Assembly (NCBI GenBank): GCA_947259295.1
Contig: CAMYMG010000093.1
Location: forward strand, 1 to 33,348
DNA from: an uncultured Rhizobiaceae bacterium
GTDB lineage: Bacteria; Pseudomonadota; Alphaproteobacteria; Rhizobiales; Rhizobiaceae
Direction: 5' to 3'
DNA: 33,348 nt
The position numbers and the translations under genes were made by a program. A model generated the notes under the pieces. The model did not search any database, was not told the DNA's origin, and saw only the letters and a program-made list of their open reading frames with translations. Position 1 is the stretch's first letter. Every line of letters starts with the position of its first letter. This document shows, in pieces, positions 6,626-13,534 of the stretch.

Positions 6626-7072
6626 CTACTTGCCCTCGTCCATCTCCGCCAGCTTGCGCACGCGCCGGCGAAAATCCTCGTCCGTGGAAAACTCGGCCTC
6701 CAGATAGGCGGCGACAAGATCGGCCGCGAGCCAGGGCCCGACAATCTGCGCGCCGATGCACATCACGTTGACGTCGTCATGCTCGACCGACTGGTGTGCC
6801 GAGTGAACGTCATGGCAGACGGCGGCGCGGATGCCCTTGACCTTGTTTGCCGCGATCGAGGCGCCGACGCCGGTGCCGCAGACCATCAGCCCGCGGTCGG
6901 CCGCCCCCGCGGTGATTCGGCCGGTCACCGCGCGCGCGATGTCGGGAAAGTCGACGGGGTCGGGGGTATGGGACCCGACATCCTCGACCTCGTGGCCGAG
7001 CGATTTGACGAGCTCGACGATCGAGGCCTTGAGGGGGAAGCCGGCGTGGTCGGAGCCGATGACGATGCGCAT
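6626..7072 (-). CDS. rpiB: RpiB-family sugar-phosphate isomerase
   Basis: The 148-residue protein belongs to the RpiB/LacAB family, which interconverts aldose and ketose phosphates. GSDHAG (6-11), CGTGVGASIAANKVKG (65-80) with catalytic Cys65, and His98 in the HDDVNV segment are all in place. RpiB itself uses ribose 5-phosphate, but close relatives act on allose-, galactose- or tetrose-phosphates (for example the erythritol-pathway isomerase of Brucella). As the last gene of a TRAP transporter operon with its own GntR-type regulator, it may serve a dedicated sugar catabolic route rather than the central pentose pathway. AAGGA lies 8 nt before the ATG. Family certain, substrate open. Confidence 0.9.
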   Translation of the reverse strand: MRIVIGSDHAGFPLKASIVELVKSLGHEVEDVGSHTPDPVDFPDIARAVTGRITAGAADRGLMVCGTGVGASIAANKVKGIRAAVCHDVHSAHQSVEHDDVNVMCIGAQIVGPWLAADLVAAYLEAEFSTDEDFRRRVRKLAEMDEGK

Positions 7073-7102
7073 TTGGGAGGTCCTTCTGTTTCGGGAGGTG
7101 GT

Positions 7103-8377
7103 TCAGCGAAGCATGGAGGGCAGCCACAACACCAGGCTGTCGGCAAAGGTTATGATGGCAAGCGTTGCCAGCAGCGGCACGTAGAAAGGCAGAAGCGCGC
7201 GCAGCAGCTGGCGCAGCGACACCTCGGCGATGCTGGTCAGCAGGAACAGCGACAGGCCCATCGGCGGCGTCAGCAGGCCGAACATCAGGTTGAAGATGGC
7301 GATGATGCCGAGATGCACCGGATCGACGCCGGCGAGCACGAGTGGCGGAGCGAGGACCGGTACCACCAGCAGCGTCGCGGTCGTGGAGTCGAGGAACATG
7401 CCGGCGATGAAGAAGATCAGATTGGCGATCAGCAGCAGCACCAAGGGGTCGGTGCTGAAGCTGAGGATCCAGCGCGCGAAGTCCTGCGGCACCTGCTCGA
7501 CGGCGAGTATCCAGCCGAACAGCGCCGCCACCGCGACGATGATCAGGATGGCACTGGTGCTGCGCACGGTCACGATCACCGCGTTCCAGAGATGCGCCCA
7601 GGTCAGCTCGCGGTAGAAGATCGAGCTGATCAGGATGACATAGACGGCGGTCACGGCTGCCGCCTCGGTCGGCGTGAACAGGCCGAGCAGCATGCCGGCG
7701 ATCATCAGCACCGGCGCAAAAAGCGCCGGCAGGGCCGGCACGAGGTCGCGCCACACTTCGCCCGGCGTCGGCCAGCGCTCGGCGCGCGGCAGCTTGTAGC
7801 GGTAGGACAGCACCGCCGCCGTCAGCATCAGCAGCGCGACGCAGATCAGCGCCGGCACGATGCCGGCCATCAGCAGTTGGACGATCGAGACGCTGGTCAC
7901 CGAGCCGTAGACGATGAGCGGGATGCTCGGCGGAAAGATCGGTCCGACCACCGCCGAGGCGCCGGTCACGGCGGCCGAGAACGGTGCCGAAAAACCCTTC
8001 TTCTTCATCGCCGCGATCTCGATCTTGCCGAGCCCGCCGACATCGGCGAGGGCCGCTCCGGACATGCCCGAGAAGATCAGGCTGGAGAAGATGTTGACCT
8101 GCGCAAGGCCGCCCGGCGCGCGCCCGACCAGCGTGTCGGCGAAGCGGAAGATGCGGTCGGTGATGCCGGCCGAGTTCATCAAATTGCCGACAAAGATGAA
8201 GATCGGCACCGCAACCAGCGGAAACGAGTCGAGCGCATAGGTGATGCGCTGCGCCAGCAGGCCCCAGGGCAGGCCCTCGGCCAGCACATAGCCGATCGAC
8301 GGCAGCAGGATAGCGTAGACAACCGGAAAACCGGCCATGAACAGCAGCAGGAAGGCGGCAACGACAATCAGTCCCAT
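7103..8377 (-). CDS. dctM: TRAP transporter large permease (DctM)
   Basis: The 424-residue protein is a very hydrophobic integral membrane protein with about 12 segments, the usual size of the DctM subunit that forms the substrate path of tripartite ATP-independent periplasmic transporters. Conserved DctM stretches include FAGFPVVYAILLPS-like residues near 15-28, SGMSGAALADVGGLG (about 113-127) and the VVGPIFPPSIPLIVYG region. Uptake is driven by the sodium or proton gradient. It starts 7 nt after the dctQ stop codon with a GAGGG ribosome binding site that overlaps the end of dctQ, so the two are co-translated. The substrate is unknown; an RpiB-type isomerase gene follows. Confidence 0.93.
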   Translation of the reverse strand: MGLIVVAAFLLLFMAGFPVVYAILLPSIGYVLAEGLPWGLLAQRITYALDSFPLVAVPIFIFVGNLMNSAGITDRIFRFADTLVGRAPGGLAQVNIFSSLIFSGMSGAALADVGGLGKIEIAAMKKKGFSAPFSAAVTGASAVVGPIFPPSIPLIVYGSVTSVSIVQLLMAGIVPALICVALLMLTAAVLSYRYKLPRAERWPTPGEVWRDLVPALPALFAPVLMIAGMLLGLFTPTEAAAVTAVYVILISSIFYRELTWAHLWNAVIVTVRSTSAILIIVAVAALFGWILAVEQVPQDFARWILSFSTDPLVLLLIANLIFFIAGMFLDSTTATLLVVPVLAPPLVLAGVDPVHLGIIAIFNLMFGLLTPPMGLSLFLLTSIAEVSLRQLLRALLPFYVPLLATLAIITFADSLVLWLPSMLR

Positions 8378-8384
8378 GCTGCCC

Positions 8385-8849
8385 TCAGTAAACTTTGGTG
8401 TGCTGCTGCGGCGGATGCCGGAGATCGATCAGGTGCAGCAGGGCGGCCACGGCGAAGCCGAAAAATGTCGAGCCGAGAAAGATCCAGAATGGGATCTTCA
8501 GCGTCGGGGTGGCGTTGTTGAGATTCTTGAAGATGGTGAACCAGGCGACATAGGCGACGAAAGCCGCTGCCGCCGCCGTCGTGGCAGTGATCAGGAAGGC
8601 GACCGCGCGCCGTAGCGCCGGCGGCATCGCCTCGTGGAACTCGGACATGACGATGTTCTCGCGCTCCGCCACGACCAGCGGGTATGCCGCAAACACCAGA
8701 ACGATCAGCAGGAAGCGTGTGAACTCCTCGGCGCCGATGATGGCGGCGCCGGCAACGTCACGCATCAGCACCTGCACGAATGGCACCAGGACGAGCGCTG
8801 CGAGCACCAGCCCGCAAAAGGCGGCAAGGCATTTTCTGGCGATCAGCAT
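8385..8849 (-). CDS. dctQ: TRAP transporter small permease (DctQ)
   Basis: I start this 154-residue protein at the ATG 8847-8849 (MLIARKCLAAFCGLVLA...), because a longer in-frame extension to 8957 would overlap dctP and is rich in Ala/Ser without a transmembrane pattern. The product has four predicted membrane segments and the DctQ-like motif around GAEEFTRFLLIVLVFAAYPL (residues 39-58), where the conserved E-E-x-x-R/F pattern lies. DctQ binds DctM and supports docking of the binding protein. The gene lies between dctP and dctM in a five-gene minus-strand operon. Its ribosome binding site is weak (GGAT about 8 nt upstream). Confidence 0.87.
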   Translation of the reverse strand: MLIARKCLAAFCGLVLAALVLVPFVQVLMRDVAGAAIIGAEEFTRFLLIVLVFAAYPLVVAERENIVMSEFHEAMPPALRRAVAFLITATTAAAAAFVAYVAWFTIFKNLNNATPTLKIPFWIFLGSTFFGFAVAALLHLIDLRHPPQQHTKVY

Positions 8850-8919
8850 TGTGGCATCCGATGGATTGGGCACGGCGGCGGCAGCAGCCGTCGCCGTGCT
8901 GGTTGCGGGATCGCTCGTG

Positions 8920-9915
8920 CTACTGAACCGCTGCGATCTGCTCGATATACGATCCATAGGACGGGAAGTCGGCGCGGATCTGCTTCAGCACCGCGTCGCG
9001 GAAGGCGTCGATCTCGAGCCCGTTGTCGACGGTGGTGAAGGTCATGCCGTGGCCCTTCAGTTCCTCGACCAGCTTGGCTTCGGATTCCGTCGCCATCTTC
9101 AGCGATTCCTTGGCTTCGTCATCGAGAACCTTGGTGATCTCGGTGCGCTGCTCCTCGCTCAGCGACTGCCAGACTTCCTCGTTGACGAACACCGCCAGCA
9201 CCGACTGCATGTGGCCGGTCATGGCGATGTGCGACTGCACTTCCCACAGCTTGTTGGCCGAGATCATGGTCAGCGGGTTCTCCTGGCCAACGACCAGGCC
9301 GGTCATCAGCGCGGTCGGCAGTTCGGCCACCTCGACCGGGGTCGGCGTCGCGCCAAAGCCCTTGACCATCGAGACCCACAGGTCGAGCGGCACGGCCCGG
9401 AACGGCTTGCCGGCGAGATCGGCCGGCGACTTGACCTCGAAATTGGTCGAGATCTGGCGGGCGCCGCGATAGATGCGGCCGATGATGCGCACGCCGCCCT
9501 CGGCGATCAGCTGTTCGTTGATCGCCTGCAGCGCCGGCGAAGAGGCAGGGTCGGTGGCGGCCAGTGCATGCGCGCCGTCGCGGTAGATGAAGGGTGCGTT
9601 GAACACCGCGACGTCCGGCACGATGCGGGCGAGCGACGCGAAGTCGTGGTGGCCCATCGAGATCGAGCCCATGCGCACGCCGTCGACCATCTCGGCGACG
9701 CCACCGAGCTGGCTTGCCGGATAGACCTGCACGGTCACCTCGCCGCCAGTCGCCTTGCCGATCCCCTCGGCGGCATTGGCGGCGTAGACCGTCTGAATGT
9801 CGCCCTCCGAGCCGACGTGGGCATAGCGCAGCTCGGTTGCCGACGCGGCGCCGGCGGTGAGGCCGAGCGCAACCGCGGCTCCTGCGAGAACGCTCGAAAT
9901 CTTAAACTGGTACAT
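8920..9915 (-). CDS. dctP: TRAP transporter substrate-binding protein (DctP)
   Basis: The 331-residue protein starts with a signal peptide (cleavage expected after ASA, residue 26) and is a DctP-type periplasmic binding protein. The family's middle region is clear: RQISTNFEVKSPADLAGKPF (153-172) followed by Arg173, which normally clamps the ligand carboxylate, and ELPTALMTGLVVGQENP (198-214). The Arg suggests an organic acid or sugar-acid ligand, which is inference. An AAAGGAAA ribosome binding site precedes the ATG. It is the first transporter gene after the gntR regulator, 56 nt downstream on the same strand. Confidence 0.93.
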   Translation of the reverse strand: MYQFKISSVLAGAAVALGLTAGAASATELRYAHVGSEGDIQTVYAANAAEGIGKATGGEVTVQVYPASQLGGVAEMVDGVRMGSISMGHHDFASLARIVPDVAVFNAPFIYRDGAHALAATDPASSPALQAINEQLIAEGGVRIIGRIYRGARQISTNFEVKSPADLAGKPFRAVPLDLWVSMVKGFGATPTPVEVAELPTALMTGLVVGQENPLTMISANKLWEVQSHIAMTGHMQSVLAVFVNEEVWQSLSEEQRTEITKVLDDEAKESLKMATESEAKLVEELKGHGMTFTTVDNGLEIDAFRDAVLKQIRADFPSYGSYIEQIAAVQ

Positions 9916-9971
9916 GACGTTTCCTTTCCCTTTGTGGTCTGCTTCTTGTTGTGATTGTCCGGTTTTCCGGA

Positions 9972-10721
9972 TCAGGTCTGCCTGTCCGGGCTGCTCTTGG
10001 AGAACGCGGCGATCAGGCTCTTGCGGCGATATTCGTCGCCGATGGCAAAATGCTCGCGCAGCCGGTTCTCCGCCTCGTCCGGCTTGCGGTCGACGATCGA
10101 CAAAAACACCTCCTTGTGGGCGTCGACGAGGAAATTGCGGATGCCCGAGGGCACGATGCGGCGTCGCGACACGTGCGACTGCATCAAGAGCGGTGTCAGC
10201 GCTCGATAAAGCGTGCTCAGCGCCGGGCTGTGGCTGGCCCTGACGATGCCGCTGTGGAACTCGTAGTCGGCCTGGCCGCCGAGCACCGGGTCGTCGAGCG
10301 TGTCGAGCAGCGAAGTGAGGCTGGCGGCGATGCGGTTGAGGTCGGCTTCGCTCGCCTTTTCACAGGCGAGCCGTATCGCCTGGCATTCGATGGCGATGCG
10401 CGACTGGATGATGTCGTCGAGCACGTCCGGCTGCTGCGCCATGCAGAAGGTCAGAAAATCGCTGACAAGCGCGATGTCGGGCTGGCGCACATAGGCGCCG
10501 CTGCCCTGGATGATCTCGAGAAAGCCGAGCATGGCGAGCGACCGCAGGGCCTCGCGCAGGATCGGCCGGCTGACATTGAACTTCAGCGCCAGTTCGCGTT
10601 CCGGCGGAAGCCGGTCGCCTGCCTTCAGTTCGCCTGAGACAACGCGGCTGCGCAGCGCCAGAAAAACGCGCTCCGCGCCTCCGGTATCGTGCGTCTCGTC
10701 AAGGCGGGATGCCGCGACCAT
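9972..10721 (-). CDS. GntR-family regulator, FadR/FCD type
   Basis: The 249-residue protein has an N-terminal winged helix (about 15-80; PPERELALKFNVSRPILREAL at 39-59) and a C-terminal FCD ligand domain. The FCD metal-binding set is visible: Asp152 and His156 (ADYEFHSG), His202 (DAHKEVF) and His224 (REHF). FCD regulators usually repress catabolic operons until an organic acid or sugar acid binds beside the metal. The gene leads an operon with dctPQM and rpiB, so autoregulation together with the transporter is likely. A perfect operator of this family's type (TGGTCTGACCA core) lies 90 nt upstream and a degenerate second one 15 nt upstream of the start. GGAGG precedes the ATG closely. Confidence 0.93.
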   Translation of the reverse strand: MVAASRLDETHDTGGAERVFLALRSRVVSGELKAGDRLPPERELALKFNVSRPILREALRSLAMLGFLEIIQGSGAYVRQPDIALVSDFLTFCMAQQPDVLDDIIQSRIAIECQAIRLACEKASEADLNRIAASLTSLLDTLDDPVLGGQADYEFHSGIVRASHSPALSTLYRALTPLLMQSHVSRRRIVPSGIRNFLVDAHKEVFLSIVDRKPDEAENRLREHFAIGDEYRRKSLIAAFSKSSPDRQT

Positions 10722-10735
10722 ATCTCCTCCCTAGA

Positions 10736-10748
10736 TTGGTAAAGCCAA
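10736..10748. promoter_or_regulatory. Degenerate second GntR-type operator
   Basis: TTGGTAAAGCCAA has TTGG/CCAA arms, and its central TGGTAAAGCCA fits the tNGTNNNACNA pattern of FadR-subfamily operators at all but one fixed position. It lies 15 nt before the gntR start and abuts the proposed -10 element. Its role as an operator is inferred. Confidence 0.4.
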
Positions 10749-10776
10749 AATGATCGATGTTTTCCGTACGAGTCAA
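10748..10776 (-). promoter_or_regulatory. Possible promoter of the gntR-dctPQM-rpiB operon
   Basis: Read on the minus strand, TTGACT (10771-10776) and TCATTT (10748-10753) are separated by 17 nt. The -35 is good and the -10 is poor. The nearby operators make the location plausible. Confidence 0.35.
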
Positions 10777-10810
10777 GGCTGTTTCGACTTCCCTACAAAA
10801 ATGAAGAACT

Positions 10811-10825
10811 ATTGGTCTGACCAAT
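10811..10825. promoter_or_regulatory. Perfect GntR/FadR-type operator
   Basis: ATTGGTC-T-GACCAAT is a perfect 7-1-7 palindrome in the divergent gap between gntR and the phytase-like gene. Its core TGGTCTGACCA matches every fixed position of the FadR-subfamily consensus tNGTNNNACNA. It lies 35 nt upstream of the proposed -35 of the gntR promoter, so looping with the second site or an effect on the divergent promoter is possible. Confidence 0.75.
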
Positions 10826-10935
10826 CTGTCAGCTCCGAGTTCTCACGGGGCTGGTGGTTGGAGGCGACAGTGCTGCCGGAGATCGCGGCCGGAGATGCGC
10901 AACTCCCGTCCGGCAGATCGGTCAGGAACGGTGCG

Positions 10936-10964
10936 TTGTCATCCAAATGTCACCGCAACGTCAT
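10936..10964 (+). promoter_or_regulatory. Three PHO-box half-sites (PhoB binding region)
   Basis: TTGTCAT-N4-ATGTCAC-N4-ACGTCAT places three 7-mers at exact 11-bp spacing; each keeps the GTCA core of the PhoB half-site. Two adjacent half-sites make one PHO box. AAATAT at 10972-10977 could be the -10 element. The gene downstream encodes a phytase-like exported protein, so control by phosphate starvation fits well. Confidence 0.75.
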
Positions 10965-11024
10965 CCCGCTGAAATATGCCTCGCCCAAAGCAAGGCACTT
11001 CCGATCCAGACAAGGAGATGCACC

Positions 11025-13223
11025 GTGCCACGTTCATCCGCGCTAATTGCCCTGACCGCGGCGCTCGCCGCTTCGGCTTCGTTGCCGGCCCATGCCGACA
11101 TGATGTTCAACCGCATTGCCAGCTTCGCGGTGGCCGACAACCTGCCGGCCGAAACTGACGCAAACACCGCAACTTCCTCCGAGATCATCGCCGCCAGCGA
11201 GGACGGCAATTTGCTGGCCTATTCCGACAGCCCGCTCGGCGCGATCGGCTTCGTCGACATCACTGATCCGAAGGCCCCGAAGGCCGGCGGTATCGTCCGC
11301 ATCGACGGCGAACCGACATCGGTCGCCATTGTCGGCGGCAAGGTGCTGGCCGGCGTCAACACCTCAACGAGCTACACCGAGCCTTCCGGCAACCTCGCCG
11401 TGATCGACATCGCCTCGAAGGAAATCGAAAGCTCCTGCGATCTCGGCGGCCAGCCGGACTCGGTCGCCATCAGCAAGGACGGCAAATTTCTCGCCGTCGC
11501 CATCGAGAACGAGCGCGACGAGGACCTCAACGACGGCGAAATCCCGCAGATGCCGGCCGGTGACCTGAAGATCTTCACGCTCGCCGACGGCACGCCCGAC
11601 TGCGCCACCATGAAGACCGTGGCGTTGAGCGGCCTTTCCGAAATCGCCGGCGACGATCCGGAGCCGGAATTCGTTGCCTTCAACGATGCCGGCCAGATCG
11701 CCGTCACCATGCAGGAAAACAACCACGTCGCGATCGTCGATGCGGCAACCGGCGACATTGTCTCGCATTTCTCTGCCGGCTCCGTCTCGCTCGACAAGAT
11801 CGACACAAAGAAGGACGGCGCCTTCTCCTTCACCGGCAAGGTCGACAACGCCCCGCGCGAGCCCGATGCGGTGAAGTGGCTCGACAATGACCGCCTCGTC
11901 GTCGCCAACGAGGGCGACTATCGTGGCGGCACGCGCGGATTCACCGTCCTCTCCAAGAGCGGCGAGGTTCTGTTCGAGTCCGGCGCGTCCTTCGAGTACG
12001 AGGCAGCCAATGCCGGCCACTATCCCGACGCCCGCAACAAGAAGGGCATCGAGCCCGAAGGCCTTGAGACCGGCAAGTTCGGCGACGACAGCCTGATCTT
12101 CGTCGCCGCCGAGCGCGCCTCGCTCATCGGCGTCTACAAGGATACAGGCGCCGAGCCGCAATTTCTCCAGGTCCTGCCCTCTGGCGTCGGCCCCGAAGGG
12201 CTGGTCGCCATCCCCCCCCGCAACCTGCTGGTCACCGCCAACGAGACCGACCTCGTCGAGGATGGCGGCGTCCGCTCGCATGTCATGATCTACGAACGCG
12301 CCGAGGGACCCGCCTCCTATCCGATGATCACAGCCGGGCTGACCGACGAAGGCACGCCGCTCGGCTGGGGCGCCCTTTCGGGCCTCGCCGCCGATCCGGC
12401 CGAATCCGGCAAGCTCTATGCCGTGTCGGATAGCTTCTACAAAAACTCCCCGGCGATCTTCACCATCGATGCCAAGCAGACGCCGGCGCTGATCACCGGC
12501 AAGACCGTCGTCACCCGCGACGGCGCGCCGGCCCAGAAGCTCGATCTCGAGGGCATCGTCGCCGACGGCGAAGGCGGCTTCTGGCTGGCCAATGAAGGCG
12601 ATGCGGCAAAGCTCGTCCCGCACGCGCTACTGCACGTCAACGGCAAAGGCGAGATCAAGCAGGAAATCGGCCTCCCCGTCGACCTGCTGGCCAGCCAGGA
12701 ACGCTTCGGCCTGGAGGGCGTCACGGCTGTCGGCGAAGGCGACGACAAGATGCTGGTGATGGCCGTGCAGCGCGAGTGGGGCGACGACCCGAAGGGCCAG
12801 GTCAAGCTCCTCGCCTACAAGCCGAAGGACAAGGAATGGTCTGCGGTGCGCTATCCGCTCGAACAGGCCGAGAGCGGCTGGATGGGCCTGTCCGAGATCA
12901 CCGCGCATGACGGCAAGCTCTACATCGTCGAGCGCGATAATCTGATCGGCAAGGCTGCCAGGGTGAAGCGCGTCTATTCCGTGTCGCTCGATGGCTTCAA
13001 GCCGGAGAAACTGGGCGGCGAGCTTCCAGTGGTCGAGAAGACCCTGGTGCACGACCTGATGGACGATCTGAAGTCGACCGGCGGCTATGTCGTCGACAAG
13101 GTCGAGGGCTTCGCCATCGACAAGAACGGCGAGGCTTTCGTGGTCACCGACAATGACGGCGTCGACGATTCTTCCGGTGAAACGCTGTTCCTGCGCCTCG
13201 GCAACATCAGCGCCGTCAACTGA
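11025..13223 (+). CDS. Exported phytase-like beta-propeller protein
   Basis: I start this 732-residue protein at a GTG (11025): AAGGAG lies 7 nt upstream, and the protein then begins with a clean signal peptide ending in AHA at residue 24. Upstream in-frame codons cross the PHO box and are not coding. The N-terminal ~400 residues form YVTN-like propeller repeats similar to the choice-of-anchor I group (VAISKDGKFLAVA, FVAFNDAGQIAVTMQENNHVAIVD). The C-terminal ~290 residues match the esterase-like phytase domain (PF13449 type), with LDLEGIVADGEGGFWLANEG and RFGLEGVTAVGEG. It may release phosphate from organic phosphates outside the cytoplasm. The PHO boxes in front support this; activity is not proven by sequence. 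A strong terminator follows. Confidence 0.85.
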   Translation: MPRSSALIALTAALAASASLPAHADMMFNRIASFAVADNLPAETDANTATSSEIIAASEDGNLLAYSDSPLGAIGFVDITDPKAPKAGGIVRIDGEPTSVAIVGGKVLAGVNTSTSYTEPSGNLAVIDIASKEIESSCDLGGQPDSVAISKDGKFLAVAIENERDEDLNDGEIPQMPAGDLKIFTLADGTPDCATMKTVALSGLSEIAGDDPEPEFVAFNDAGQIAVTMQENNHVAIVDAATGDIVSHFSAGSVSLDKIDTKKDGAFSFTGKVDNAPREPDAVKWLDNDRLVVANEGDYRGGTRGFTVLSKSGEVLFESGASFEYEAANAGHYPDARNKKGIEPEGLETGKFGDDSLIFVAAERASLIGVYKDTGAEPQFLQVLPSGVGPEGLVAIPPRNLLVTANETDLVEDGGVRSHVMIYERAEGPASYPMITAGLTDEGTPLGWGALSGLAADPAESGKLYAVSDSFYKNSPAIFTIDAKQTPALITGKTVVTRDGAPAQKLDLEGIVADGEGGFWLANEGDAAKLVPHALLHVNGKGEIKQEIGLPVDLLASQERFGLEGVTAVGEGDDKMLVMAVQREWGDDPKGQVKLLAYKPKDKEWSAVRYPLEQAESGWMGLSEITAHDGKLYIVERDNLIGKAARVKRVYSVSLDGFKPEKLGGELPVVEKTLVHDLMDDLKSTGGYVVDKVEGFAIDKNGEAFVVTDNDGVDDSSGETLFLRLGNISAVN

Positions 13224-13267
13224 CCGGCGTCGCTTGAGCCCCGGCTTTCTGCCGGACAGCGTCAAAG

Positions 13268-13302
13268 AGGGCCGCGGCATCCATGCCGCGGCCCTTTCGT
13301 TT
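13268..13302 (+). terminator. Strong intrinsic terminator of the phytase-like gene
   Basis: AGGGCCGCGGCAT and ATGCCGCGGCCCT form a perfect 13-bp stem (13268-13280 and 13283-13295) with a tiny loop, followed by TTTCGTTT. It lies 44 nt after the stop codon and is the best terminator in the window. Confidence 0.85.
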
Positions 13303-13534
13303 CGGCCGCCTGTCGCTGACAATTCCCATCAAAAAGCCATTTTCCTGAAAGACCCCGCATTCTCCCGGATCGGTTTGGGTCGGTGGCTGCACCGGAACCA
13401 GTTTGCGCTATGCACCGGGACCGGTTGGCTCCACGATCAACGCAGCTATCCAGAACATCCGTGGCGATGTATCGCTGCGGGAACAATTTCGACTGTCCGG
13501 CACATGTCCCGGCGTTAATCCGTCAAGGGTCTCG
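13303..13534 (+). other. Leader region of the histidine kinase gene, no gene seen
   Basis: Together with the terminator this is part of a 311-nt gap. It must hold the kinase promoter, but no convincing -35/-10 pair was found. An in-frame ATG at 13403 exists, yet the 44 residues it would add show no domain similarity. Confidence 0.5.

Noticed and set aside
6467..8521. 684-codon open frame on the plus strand across rpiB and dctM
   Set aside because: It is antisense to well-identified genes, its product is almost all Arg, Asp, Gln, Gly and His with no domain, and such frames are expected in GC-rich DNA.
11364..12623. 419-codon minus-strand frame inside the phytase-like gene
   Set aside because: Low-complexity Gly/Asp/Val product antisense to a conserved protein.
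13391..13430. EcfG-type (GGAACC ... CGTT) promoter before the HWE kinase
   Set aside because: GGAACC is present, but no CGTT lies at 16-17 nt; the nearest similar sequence is about 22 nt away.
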